In this document: in pieces, positions 7,453 through 14,500 of the stretch
Layout of the letters: each line of letters begins with the position of its first letter
How positions within the stretch are numbered: the stretch's first letter is position 1
NCBI GenBank assembly: GCA_014534385.1
Contig: JACVRP010000037.1
Location: 1 to 15,222, forward strand
DNA length: 15,222 bases
Direction of reading: 5' to 3'
Source of the DNA: Cyanobacteria bacterium Co-bin13
GTDB lineage: Bacteria; Cyanobacteriota; Cyanobacteriia; Phormidesmidales; Phormidesmidaceae
The notes under the pieces: generated by a model
The model's database searches: none
The model's input: the letters and a program-made list of their open reading frames with translations, nothing else
Told to the model about the DNA's origin: nothing
Made by a program: the position numbers and the translations under genes

Positions 7453-7908
7453 TTAAAACACCTGACGCAGGCGGCTCAGCAAAACCCTGAGCAGCTCTAG
7501 CTCAGAGGGTTCTAGCTGCTCAAAGCGCTGCTTTAAATCCTGGATTTGGGCTGGAAACACTTCTTCAAAGAGGGCTTCGCCTGCCGCTGTCAGCCGCACA
7601 ATCACGCTGCGGCGATCGCCTGGAGGCACCTCCCGGAGAACAAACCCCTTCTTTTCCAGTCGATCGACGACTCCCGTTAGCGTTCCTTTGGTAATTAAGG
7701 TTTTCTCGCCAATCTCCCCCATGCTCATGCCAGGCGTGTTGCCCAAGGTCGCAATTACGTCAAACTGAGCGGGCGTTAGAGCATATTGCCGGACGCCTGC
7801 CTCAGAGTAGGCTGAAAAAGCCTGATAGGCGCGCACGAGTTCAAGCATGGTGCCCAGGAAAGGCTCTTGAGCCGCAGCCTTGGCAGAATAGGCAGGGGAA
7901 TCAGTCAT
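7453..7908 (-). CDS. MarR-family transcriptional regulator
   Basis: The 151-residue protein has the MarR layout. An N-terminal dimerisation helix (about 15-40) is followed by a winged helix-turn-helix at about 46-110: LTPAQFDVIATLG, then MSMGEIGEKTLITKGTLTGVVDRLEKKG with the recognition helix near 72-88, and a wing carrying DRRSVIVRLT at 98-107. The C-terminal helices (112-151) complete the dimer interface. The DRR pattern in the wing is a hallmark of the family. Such proteins usually repress their own and neighbouring genes and let go when a small phenolic ligand or oxidant binds; there is no redox-type Cys here. An inverted repeat lies 18 nt upstream of the start and is a likely self-operator. 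The target genes are unknown. No clear Shine-Dalgarno precedes the ATG, which may indicate a short or leaderless transcript. Confidence 0.9.
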   Translation of the reverse strand: MTDSPAYSAKAAAQEPFLGTMLELVRAYQAFSAYSEAGVRQYALTPAQFDVIATLGNTPGMSMGEIGEKTLITKGTLTGVVDRLEKKGFVLREVPPGDRRSVIVRLTAAGEALFEEVFPAQIQDLKQRFEQLEPSELELLRVLLSRLRQVF

Positions 7909-7925
7909 AGGCCAAAAAAGTTTAC

Positions 7926-7960
7926 TTTTAGTACTATCCTAGCTAGAACTAATACTAAAA
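7926..7960. promoter_or_regulatory. Paired inverted-repeat operator candidate before marR
   Basis: TTTTAGTA (7926-7933) and TACTAAAA (7953-7960) are perfect inverted arms. They can also be read as two near-palindromes, TAGTACTA (7929-7936) and TAATACTA (7950-7957), spaced exactly 21 bp start to start, or two helical turns. The palindrome CTAGCTAG lies between them at 7939-7946. On the minus strand GATAGT (revcomp of 7932-7937) may be the -10 box, so a bound repressor would cover the promoter. This arrangement fits autoregulation by the adjacent MarR protein (inference). Confidence 0.5.
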
Positions 7961-8061
7961 ATAGCCGCCACCCATCCACCCATCCACGCCCTACTCGTAG
8001 CGCTCTTTTTTCGAGCTGCTATGAGCCTGCCCCTTCCGAAGGCGGAGAGTTGCCCTCCTGC

Positions 8062-8081
8062 ACTGTTCCAAACTGTTCCAA
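8062..8081. repeat. Perfect 10-bp tandem repeat
   Basis: ACTGTTCCAA occurs twice without a gap (8062-8071 and 8072-8081). The period is about one helical turn. It lies between the marR start and the terminator of the bicA-nhaS operon. It could be a paired protein-binding site or a chance duplication. Confidence 0.6.
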
Positions 8082-8104
8082 CTTTCCCGCGCCCAAAACA
8101 CTCC

Positions 8105-8131
8105 AAAAAAAAACCCGCGAAAGCGGGTTTT
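8105..8131 (-). terminator. Intrinsic terminator of the bicA-nhaS operon
   Basis: On the minus strand the stem CCCGC/GCGGG (with four extra A-T pairs) closes a 4-nt TTTC loop and is followed by nine T residues (revcomp of 8105-8113). It starts 33 nt past the stop codon of the antiporter gene. This is a classic rho-independent terminator, and nothing similar lies between bicA and the antiporter gene, which supports a two-gene transcript. Confidence 0.88.
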
Positions 8132-8163
8132 CAGAAAAGCGTTTTGATAAGCGTCTGTGTTTC

Positions 8164-9678
8164 CTACGGCAGCGTTTGAGCCTCTCCTGCCAAAACAGGC
8201 CCACTTACCACGGGCTCTGCATCTTCGGGAGGGTCTGCCGACTCACCAAAGGCCAACCGCAGGAAGGGTGGGGCCGCAAACGTGGTCAGAATTACCATGA
8301 TGATGATGGCGGCCTCTAGGGGTTTGCTGAGGACTCCGCTGGCCGCGCCAATGCCCGCAAATACCAGACCCACCTCGCCCCGAGGAACCATGCCCACGCC
8401 AATTGCCAGCCGATTGATGCCCGGTTGACCAAAGGCGGCCCAGCCCGTGATGACCTTACCCACAATCGCCACCACAATGAGAAAAGCGGCAATCAGCAGT
8501 CCAGCCCGATTTTCGGGTACCGCAGGGTTTAGCACGCCGAGGTCGGCCCGTGCGCCCACCGTGACAAAGAAAATCGGCACCAGCAGATCGGCAATCGGCT
8601 TGACCTGTTCATCCAGCTCTTTGCGGCGATCGGTTTCATCGAGCACTAGCCCTGCTGCAAATGCGCCCAAAATCGCTTCCAGGTGAATGGCATTGCCTAG
8701 AAAAGCCATAAAGAAGGCGAAGATAAACGCCGGAACCACGATGTTGCCACGGGTCTGGAGTTTATCGACAATGGAGACAAAACTTTGGTTAAAGAAATTG
8801 CCCAACAGGATTGCGCCAATCAGGAATACCGTAGCGCTGACAATTAAATAGATGACGTTGCTGACGTCGATTTCGCCCGTTTTGGCTAAGCTAGCGACGA
8901 CTGCGAGCACGATAATGCCCAGAACGTCGTCAATGACAGCAGCACCAACAATGATCTGGCCTTCCCTTGATTTCAGCTGTCCCAGTTCTGACAAGACCTT
9001 CGAGGTGATGCCAATGCTGGTGGCAGTCAGCGCTGCCCCGGCAAAAATAGCGGGAATCGCCGCCACGTTGAACAGGGTCATCAGGCCGACGGTACCGGCG
9101 ATGAAGGGCACCGCTACCCCGACACAGGCGACTACGGTTGCCTGATAGCCCACCTCTTTGAGCTGCCGCAGGTCAGATTCCAGACCAATTTCAAACAGCA
9201 GGATAATCACCCCGAGTTCGGCTAAGACAGAGATAACTTCGCCTTGAGCTTCGAACACCTGGGTGGCCGCCTCTGGGCTGAGGCCGCTAATGAAGTTGAC
9301 CACGGTCATCATCACCGAGTCAGCGGCCTCTGCACCGCTCTCAGGAAACATCAGCAGATGCAGGGCCGAAACGCCGACCACCACGCCAGCCAACAGCTCA
9401 CCCAAAACGGGCGGGAAGTCTAGCCGTTTGGAAAGCTCACCCCCAATCTTGCTAGCCAGGTAAATCACGACCAGGCTTAGGAGCACTCCGCTGAGCACAG
9501 CGGGAGCGTTTTCAGGATCCAGCGTGGCCAGCAGGGGGCTGGAGAACTGGGAAACCCAGGCGGAAAGGGGAGGGGCAATGGTTGAAGACTGGCCGATCGA
9601 GGCCAACGCAGGTATTAGAAACATAGCTAATGTTAGAGTCAGGGTTGTTTTACAAAAGCTGTAAGACCAGCAGCCCAA
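8164..9678 (-). CDS. nhaS3: NhaS3-like CPA2-family Na+/H+ antiporter
   Basis: The product is a polytopic inner-membrane exchanger of the CPA2 family, with roughly 12-13 hydrophobic segments. Family marks include LLFEIGLESDL (160-170), a paired acidic site Asp250-Asp251 in AAVIDDVLG (expected ion-binding residues), LGAFAAGLVLDE (337-348), PIFFVTVGARADL (368-380) and MVPRGEVGLVFAG (430-442). It resembles cyanobacterial NhaS3, which exchanges Na+ for H+; K+ as substrate cannot be excluded. A TTG at 9678 is used here because the leading segment reads as a signal-like helix (K10, hydrophobic 11-24, then ALA-S). The first ATG, at 9624, would cut into that helix; neither start has a clear ribosome site. 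It lies 23-77 nt after bicA, is probably co-transcribed with it, and would remove the Na+ that enters with bicarbonate. A terminator follows. Confidence 0.85.
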   Translation of the reverse strand: MGCWSYSFCKTTLTLTLAMFLIPALASIGQSSTIAPPLSAWVSQFSSPLLATLDPENAPAVLSGVLLSLVVIYLASKIGGELSKRLDFPPVLGELLAGVVVGVSALHLLMFPESGAEAADSVMMTVVNFISGLSPEAATQVFEAQGEVISVLAELGVIILLFEIGLESDLRQLKEVGYQATVVACVGVAVPFIAGTVGLMTLFNVAAIPAIFAGAALTATSIGITSKVLSELGQLKSREGQIIVGAAVIDDVLGIIVLAVVASLAKTGEIDVSNVIYLIVSATVFLIGAILLGNFFNQSFVSIVDKLQTRGNIVVPAFIFAFFMAFLGNAIHLEAILGAFAAGLVLDETDRRKELDEQVKPIADLLVPIFFVTVGARADLGVLNPAVPENRAGLLIAAFLIVVAIVGKVITGWAAFGQPGINRLAIGVGMVPRGEVGLVFAGIGAASGVLSKPLEAAIIIMVILTTFAAPPFLRLAFGESADPPEDAEPVVSGPVLAGEAQTLP

Positions 9679-9701
9679 GCTGACTTGGACCGCCCGAATG
9701 A

Positions 9702-11420
9702 TTACATAGAGGCATTCAGGCCAGGATTGGAGACAATCACGTTGGGGCCAGGGATAGTTGGATCAAGGACAGCTGAATCAGAAATCGTGGCGACCGCCTG
9801 CCGTAGGGCCTCGGTGCGATCGCTAAAGATCTGGGCTTGCGGAATGATGGCGAAAATGCCTAGCTTCTCCAGCCGTTTCTGAATTTTCTGGCTAGCACCC
9901 ACGATATAGACCTTGAGGCCCTTGTCGTAGGCGTCGCGAATAGCGTTTTCGATAGCCAGCGAAGCGGTCACGCCCAGCATAGGCACGTCCGTCAGATCCA
10001 TGACCAGCGCATCGGCATCTCTCATGGCGTTGTGTTCCCGTGCGATCGCTTTTGAGAGACCGAAAATCATGGGGCCACTCAGGTAAAACAGCAGCACCCG
10101 GCCATTCCCCTGGTCTAGCAGGAGCTTATCTTCGGTGCTCAGGCGCACATCATCGTCCGTGTCAGCAATCAGCTTCACCTCTTGAGACTGCAGATTGCTC
10201 AGCCGCTCAATGGTCAAGATGTTGGCAATAAACACGCCCACACCCACAGCCACAATCAGATCCACAAAGACCGTCAGCAGCAGCACCCCGTACATAATCA
10301 GAGAGCCTCTGACAGATACCTTGTGGGAGCGCTTTAAGAAGCTCCAATCGAGAATATCGATACCCACCTTGAGGGCAATGCCTGCCAGCACCGCCATTGG
10401 AATCGGCTGGGTTAGCCGAGCCGCGCCCAACACCACCACCAGCAAAATCAGAGCCCGAGTTAATCCCGAGAGGGCAGAGGTTGCTCCCGTTTGAATGTTG
10501 ACCACAGTACCCATCGTGGCCCCGGCACCGGGCAAGCCACCGCAAATCCCCGAAACTAGGTTGGCAATGCCCTGACCAATCAGTTCCTTATCAGACTTGT
10601 GCTCAGTCCGGGTGAGGCTATCGGCAATTACAGCGGTCAGCAGGGTATCAATACAGCCCAGCATCCCCAGCATGACAGCGTCTATAAACATGACGGTCAT
10701 CTGACCTGCTGTAAAGGTCGGAACTTGCAGCGTCGGCAGGCCCACCGGAATTTCGCCAATGCGCCGAATATCTACACCCTGAAAAACAACTAAGGAGAGG
10801 ACCGTCACCACAATCAGCGCCACTAGCTGCGGCGGCACGACCCGCTTAACCTGCTTGGGCATGAGGAAGATAATGGCCAGCGTCAGCACCCCCAAAATCA
10901 TCTCTGGCGGATTGATGTTGGATAGAAGCTGAGGCAAAGCCGTCACCGTGCCCAATACGCCGCCCTTAGGCGCAGCCTGCCCTAAAAATGGCGCAATCTG
11001 CAGGATGATGAGAATCACCCCAATTCCTGACATAAAGCCGGAGATCACGCTGTAGGGCATCAGCGTGACGTATTTCCCTAGCTTAAAGAGGCCAAATAGA
11101 ATTTGGAAAACGCCTGCCAGCATGACGACGGTAAAGGCCATCGCCAGGCCGTTTTCGGGATTGCTGGCCGTTAACCCTGCAATGATAGCGGTCATAACGA
11201 CCGTCATCGGGCCGGTCGGCTCGGAAATCAGGGTAGGCGTGCCGCCAAACAGGGCTGCAAAAAAACCGACACAAACAGCACCGTATAGGCCGGCAATTGG
11301 GCCTGCACCAGAGGCGACACCGAAGGCAAGGGCAAGGGGCAAAGACACAATGGCGGCTGTGACCCCGCCAAAAATATCTCCTCGCAGGTTGTTAAAGCGA
11401 ATCCGATTAGTAATAGACAT
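9702..11420 (-). CDS. bicA: BicA-type Na+-dependent bicarbonate transporter (SulP family)
   Basis: The 572-residue protein is a SulP/SLC26 transporter with a cytoplasmic STAS domain. The N-terminus MSITNRIRFNNLRGDIFGG and the segment FGGTPTLISEPTGPMTVVMT (58-77) are characteristic of cyanobacterial BicA. Residues that I recall as forming the Na+/HCO3- site in Synechocystis BicA are present at the same numbers: Thr69, Asp258, Thr262 and Gly300-Ala301-Thr302. The membrane part spans about 15-405. The STAS domain (about 438-545) carries DALVMDLTDVPMLGVTAS, the loop used for regulation in the family. BicA takes up HCO3- with Na+ across the plasma membrane with high flux and low affinity, feeding the CO2-concentrating mechanism. 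It is the first gene of a likely bicA-nhaS3 transcript and is divergent from the mrp operon. The start ATG at 11420 gives the family-typical N-terminus. Confidence 0.93.
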   Translation of the reverse strand: MSITNRIRFNNLRGDIFGGVTAAIVSLPLALAFGVASGAGPIAGLYGAVCVGFFAALFGGTPTLISEPTGPMTVVMTAIIAGLTASNPENGLAMAFTVVMLAGVFQILFGLFKLGKYVTLMPYSVISGFMSGIGVILIILQIAPFLGQAAPKGGVLGTVTALPQLLSNINPPEMILGVLTLAIIFLMPKQVKRVVPPQLVALIVVTVLSLVVFQGVDIRRIGEIPVGLPTLQVPTFTAGQMTVMFIDAVMLGMLGCIDTLLTAVIADSLTRTEHKSDKELIGQGIANLVSGICGGLPGAGATMGTVVNIQTGATSALSGLTRALILLVVVLGAARLTQPIPMAVLAGIALKVGIDILDWSFLKRSHKVSVRGSLIMYGVLLLTVFVDLIVAVGVGVFIANILTIERLSNLQSQEVKLIADTDDDVRLSTEDKLLLDQGNGRVLLFYLSGPMIFGLSKAIAREHNAMRDADALVMDLTDVPMLGVTASLAIENAIRDAYDKGLKVYIVGASQKIQKRLEKLGIFAIIPQAQIFSDRTEALRQAVATISDSAVLDPTIPGPNVIVSNPGLNASM

Positions 11421-11529
11421 CCGGGGGCAATGGGTATGGGTTACTAGTCTTAAGCGCGAAGTTTACAGACGCAGCTTGGCAGCCAACCTGTGTCAAAATA
11501 TCTTAATGTCATAGATAATATTCTAATGC

Positions 11530-11556
11530 AGACCATTTTTGTATTAAAAATTGTCT
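11530..11556. promoter_or_regulatory. 27-nt dyad, candidate operator between bicA and mrp
   Basis: AGACCATTTTT (11530-11540) and AAAAATTGTCT (11546-11556) are inverted with one mismatch in 11 positions around GTATT. The site covers the position of a -35 box for the bicA promoter suggested at 11515-11520. AT-rich dyads in such positions are typical of LysR-type regulators, which control inorganic-carbon genes in cyanobacteria (CmpR, CcmR/NdhR). The exact motif of those proteins is not evident, so the identity of the binder is open. Confidence 0.45.
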
Positions 11557-11732
11557 ATGCCGAACTCTAGATCTGCCTATCGTGCCAAGAGGCTCTTTGA
11601 AAGGCTCTGCTCAGCTCGCTGATCTGCTAGAGACCCCCGCCTACTCCCCTTGAAAGGGGCGAGAGGTTCCTCACCTTTCTTAAACCCAGCGGGTTAAGTA
11701 AGCTGCGGCAGCTCTCAAGCCTCTCCAAAGTT

Positions 11733-11758
11733 CATGCCCCTGCACAGACAGCGGCATG
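11733..11758 (+). promoter_or_regulatory. Hairpin in the mrp leader
   Basis: CATGCC (11733-11738) pairs with GGCATG (11753-11758), and after one mismatch CTG pairs with CAG around a 6-nt loop. It ends 50 nt before the mrpC ATG. Together with the palindrome AGCTGCGGCAGCT (11701-11713) and the hairpins at 11646-11659 and 11679-11698 it would give the mrp mRNA a strongly folded leader. Confidence 0.4.
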
Positions 11759-11808
11759 GGCTTCTCCCTACGCTCCTGCGTGTATGCCCTTAGTCAACAG
11801 GTGTCCCC

Positions 11809-12144
11809 ATGCTAGAAGCCTGCGTATTTGCAACCGTACTGCTTGGATTTTTCGGCATCATTCTCAAGAAGAACCTGATGATGAAAATCATCTCGATGGA
11901 TGTTATGAGCACGGGCGTGATTGCCTGTTATGTGCTGGTGGCGTCCCGCAATGGCCTGTTTACCCCGATTCTTTCCGATGCCCCCAAGGGTGCTTACGCG
12001 GACCCGGTGCCTCAGGCCGTTATCTTGACAGCCATTGTGATTGGCTTTTCGATTCAGGCGCTGATGCTGGTTGGCGTTATGAAGCTGGCAACCGATAACC
12101 CAACCCTGGGGAGCAGCGAGATCGAGGAAAGCAACACGCCATGA
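11809..12144 (+). CDS. mrpC: Mrp antiporter subunit C (NuoK-like)
   Basis: The 111-residue protein has three hydrophobic helices (about 5-20, 27-45 and 69-93) and the MrpC/NuoK signature DPVPQAVILTAIVIGFS at 65-81. In the Mrp complex this small subunit sits beside the antiporter-like subunits in the plasma membrane and helps form the proton path. AGGTG (11799-11803) lies 5 nt before the ATG. The polar C-terminal tail (GSSEIEESNTP) is on the short side. The stop codon overlaps the start of mrpD (ATGA), indicating translational coupling. This is the first gene of the operon, and no mrpA or mrpB precedes it: the usual A-B-C order is replaced by one beginning with C, as reported for cyanobacterial group 3 Mrp operons. 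Confidence 0.9.
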   Translation: MLEACVFATVLLGFFGIILKKNLMMKIISMDVMSTGVIACYVLVASRNGLFTPILSDAPKGAYADPVPQAVILTAIVIGFSIQALMLVGVMKLATDNPTLGSSEIEESNTP

Positions 12145-13586
12145 GTACTCTGACGATTGCCTGGATTGCCCTCCCCTTTTTCGTGGGGTTTGTGATCTAC
12201 CTGATTCCTAAGCTGGATCGCTACCTGGCCCTGGGCACGGCTCTGGCCTCAGTAGCCTACGCGCTGCAGTTCTTTGCCGCACCGTCGCCGCTGACCCTGC
12301 AGTTGCTCGATCACTTCGGCGTTACCCTAGTGATCGATCCGTTGGGCAGCTTCTTTATCTTGACCAATGGTTTGGTCACAGCGGCAGCGCTGCTCTACTG
12401 CTGGCACAGCGGCAAGTCGCCCTTTTTCTACGCTCAGGTCATCATTCTGCACGGCAGCGTCAATGCCGCTTTCGTCTGTGCCGATTTCATCAGCCTGTAT
12501 GTGGCTCTGGAAGTCCTCAGCATTGCCGCATTTCTCTTAATTGCCTATCCGCGCACCAATCGAGCCATTTGGGTGGCCTTGCGCTACCTCTTTATCAGCA
12601 ACACCGCCATGCTGTTTTACCTAATTGGCGCAGCGCTGGTCTATCAGGCCAATCATTCCTTTAGCTTTAGTGGTTTGCGTGGAGCGCCTCCAGAGGCGCT
12701 GGCTCTGATCTTTTTAGGGCTTCTGGTGAAGGGGGGGGTGTTTGTCTCAGGCTTATGGCTGCCGCTGACTCACTCTGAATCGGAGACGCCAGTGTCGGCC
12801 ATGCTGTCGGGTGCTGTGGTCAAAGCGGGGGTGCTGCCGATGGTGCGCTGTGCTCTGGCGATAGAAGAGGTAGATCCCATCGTCCGGTTCTTTGGCGTTG
12901 GCACCGCGCTGCTGGGCGTGTTCTATGCCGTCTTTGAAAAAGACACCAAGCGCATGTTGGCATTTCACACGGTCTCGCAGCTGGGTTTTATTCTGGCGGC
13001 TCCTGAGGTAGGGGGTTTTTACGCACTCACCCACGGTCTGGTTAAATCGGCACTGTTTCTGATTGCTGGGGTTCTCCCTAGCCGCAACCTCAAGGAGCTG
13101 CAGCATCAGCCAATTAACACTGCTGTCTGGGTTGCCCTGGTTATAGCCAGCTTCTCGATTTCGGGCTTCCCTTTGCTGTCTGGCTTTGGGGCAAAGGTGC
13201 TGACCATGAAAAACCTAGCACCCTGGCAAGCGATCGCAATGAATATTGCAGCCCTGGGAACGGCAATCTCCTTCGCCAAATTCATATTTCTGCCCCAGTC
13301 CTGGGAGACAAAGGCAAACGTTAACCCAGGCTTTTGGCCGGCGGTGGGGCTGTTAATTAGCGGACTATTTGTGGCCAACGTCGTGTACTACGAGGCATAC
13401 ACCGTTGCCAATATCGTCAAGCCCCTGGCCATCACGGGCGTTGGTTGGCTAGCATACTTCCTGATTTTTCGCCGGTCAACCCTCAAGTTGCCGCGCCTTC
13501 TTGAGCAATTTGATCATCTGATTGGTGTCATGAGTTTAATGTTAATTCTGCTGTTTTGGATGGGGTTCTCATGGTTGAGTATTTAA
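12141..13586 (+). CDS. mrpD: Mrp antiporter subunit D (NuoM/N-like)
   Basis: The 481-residue protein is an antiporter-like subunit related to complex I NuoL/M/N and consists mainly of about 14 transmembrane helices. Conserved charged residues expected in the proton channel are present: Glu124 in YVALEVLSIAAFLLIA, Lys197 in GLLVKGGVF, Lys228 in GAVVKAGVLPM, Lys302 in HGLVKSALF and Lys380 in SFAKFIF. The HSESETPVSAMLSG stretch (211-224) is characteristic of MrpD. It works with MrpC and the other subunits to drive Na+ out in exchange for H+. In databases such proteins are often labelled NdhD5/NdhD6, but the gene context is Mrp rather than NDH-1. It overlaps mrpC by 4 nt and mrpE by 16 nt. Confidence 0.93.
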   Translation: MSTLTIAWIALPFFVGFVIYLIPKLDRYLALGTALASVAYALQFFAAPSPLTLQLLDHFGVTLVIDPLGSFFILTNGLVTAAALLYCWHSGKSPFFYAQVIILHGSVNAAFVCADFISLYVALEVLSIAAFLLIAYPRTNRAIWVALRYLFISNTAMLFYLIGAALVYQANHSFSFSGLRGAPPEALALIFLGLLVKGGVFVSGLWLPLTHSESETPVSAMLSGAVVKAGVLPMVRCALAIEEVDPIVRFFGVGTALLGVFYAVFEKDTKRMLAFHTVSQLGFILAAPEVGGFYALTHGLVKSALFLIAGVLPSRNLKELQHQPINTAVWVALVIASFSISGFPLLSGFGAKVLTMKNLAPWQAIAMNIAALGTAISFAKFIFLPQSWETKANVNPGFWPAVGLLISGLFVANVVYYEAYTVANIVKPLAITGVGWLAYFLIFRRSTLKLPRLLEQFDHLIGVMSLMLILLFWMGFSWLSI

Positions 13587-13960
13587 ATCTGATGCTGCGG
13601 CTGGCCATCTGGTTTTTGCTCACAGCCAATCTGAGCGTCGTCAACATCTTGATCGGCGTCAGCATTGCCTTTCTGCTGCCCCACCGGCAGCAGGCTTTGG
13701 GCACGCTTAAAGACTGGCTGCGGGTACTGGGTCAAATCCTGATGGCAATTCCGCTGGCCTACTTTGAGGCCTTTGAAATGATATTTCGGCCCCACAATCA
13801 AGAAGACATTACCCTAGAGCGAGTCCGGCCCCGACGAACCTCCGGGCTGATCTTTCTCGACATCTTTTTAATTACCTTTACCCCTAAAACAATCGTTTTG
13901 AAATACCACGAAGCAGGCTGGTACGAAGTACACCGAGTAAGTCAGCGGAGGCAGCCATGA
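13571..13960 (+). CDS. mrpE: Mrp antiporter subunit E
   Basis: The ATG at 13571 gives 129 residues, somewhat shorter than the usual 150-170 for MrpE. Two hydrophobic segments (about 6-36) are followed by the conserved soluble part. That part includes LMAIPLAYFEAFEMIFRP (about 57-74) and a TFTPKTIVLKYHEAGWYEVHRV stretch near the C-terminus, which matches the family's TPGT-type region in position. The subunit is needed for Mrp assembly or activity, but its exact job is not settled. A TTG 15 nt upstream is in frame; ATG is preferred because GGATGGGG precedes it at a suitable distance. The start lies inside the end of mrpD, and the stop overlaps the mrpF ATG by 4 nt. Confidence 0.88.
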   Translation: MVEYLNLMLRLAIWFLLTANLSVVNILIGVSIAFLLPHRQQALGTLKDWLRVLGQILMAIPLAYFEAFEMIFRPHNQEDITLERVRPRRTSGLIFLDIFLITFTPKTIVLKYHEAGWYEVHRVSQRRQP

Positions 13961-14229
13961 ACCTGATTTTGATTGCCCTGCTGTTGGCTCTGCTGATTCC
14001 CATTTATGAGGCCTGGCAGGACGATGATATCTGGCAAAAAATGCTGGCCTTTGCCAGTATTGCCACCAAAACATCCATCCTAACTTTGGTCATATCGGTC
14101 CTGCGCGATGACTGGATGATCGGGGTGGTCGGCGTCATTATCCTAAGCGTGGGCAATGCCGGATTAATGTTGCTAGCCCACCTTCTCAGACGCATGAACT
14201 ACATCGGCAATGAGGGAACCTATGATTAA
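13957..14229 (+). CDS. mrpF: Mrp antiporter subunit F
   Basis: The 90-residue protein has three hydrophobic helices (about 2-18, 27-47 and 52-76), the normal size and layout for MrpF/MnhF/PhaF. The central segment contains TKTSILTLVISVLRDDWMIG, with the Arg-Asp pair after helix 2. It is a small membrane subunit of the Mrp cation/proton antiporter. GGAGG precedes the ATG by 7 nt within an 18-nt sequence that recurs at the start of the MbhD-like gene. The ATGA overlap with mrpE and an 8-nt overlap with mrpG indicate translational coupling. Confidence 0.88.
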   Translation: MNLILIALLLALLIPIYEAWQDDDIWQKMLAFASIATKTSILTLVISVLRDDWMIGVVGVIILSVGNAGLMLLAHLLRRMNYIGNEGTYD

Positions 14230-14500
14230 TTTACTGAGCTATACCTGTATTGGCATTGGCCTTTTCTTTTGGTTCTGGGGCACCTGGCCTCTAGTGGGTC
14301 ATCGATCGGTGCTGTTTAAGCTGCACAGCCTTTCGGTGGCAGACACGTTAGGCTCGATCGCAATTATTTTGGGCCTGCTGCTAAAGATTCCTCGGGAGTG
14401 GCCACTGCTGGTTCTTGCCATTCTCTCGCTGGCGATTTGGAACACGATGTTGGGCTATGTGTTGGCCTACTGCTCTAGCAGCGGAGGCAGCCATGACTGA
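14222..14500 (+). CDS. mrpG: Mrp antiporter subunit G
   Basis: Starting at the ATG at 14222, which follows GAGG (14212-14215) at 6 nt, the protein has 92 residues. It has three hydrophobic helices and the MrpG/PhaG motif KLHSLSVADTLGSIAIILGLLL in the middle; the LHxLSxADTLGS core is diagnostic. An in-frame ATG at 14210 would add four residues but lacks a ribosome site. It belongs to the membrane arm of the Mrp complex. It overlaps mrpF by 8 nt and the next gene by 8 nt. Confidence 0.9.
   Translation: MINLLSYTCIGIGLFFWFWGTWPLVGHRSVLFKLHSLSVADTLGSIAIILGLLLKIPREWPLLVLAILSLAIWNTMLGYVLAYCSSSGGSHD

Larger units (their letters stand above)
11421..11808. promoter_or_regulatory. Divergent bicA / mrp control region (388 bp)
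   Basis: No gene is seen. The segment 11490-11560 is much more AT-rich than its surroundings and is the likely site of both promoters. On the minus strand TATTAT (revcomp of 11515-11520) matches a -10 box at five of six positions and would give a bicA leader of roughly 85-90 nt. On the plus strand GATAAT (11514-11519) overlaps it. A 27-nt dyad lies at 11530-11556. The mrp-proximal half is rich in hairpins: 11646-11659, 11679-11698, 11701-11713 and 11733-11758. Confidence 0.55.

Noticed and set aside
7968..7987. CCACCCAT repeated in tandem between marR and the terminator (a possible CRISPR-like or satellite repeat)
   Set aside because: There are only two and a half 8-bp units with no spacers, so this is a minor slippage tract and not an array.
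8852..9145. Plus-strand frame of 97 codons inside the antiporter gene
   Set aside because: It is the Ser/Thr/Ala/Met-rich shadow of a membrane-protein gene on the opposite strand and has no ribosome site or motif. The same holds for the frames at 1198-1536, 8447-8686, 10195-10494 and 11065-11514.
12141..13586. mrpD as a canonical NDH-1 complex subunit (ndhD)
   Set aside because: The flanking overlapping genes are mrpC, E, F and G, and the HSESETPVSAMLSG stretch fits MrpD; no other NDH-1 genes are present.
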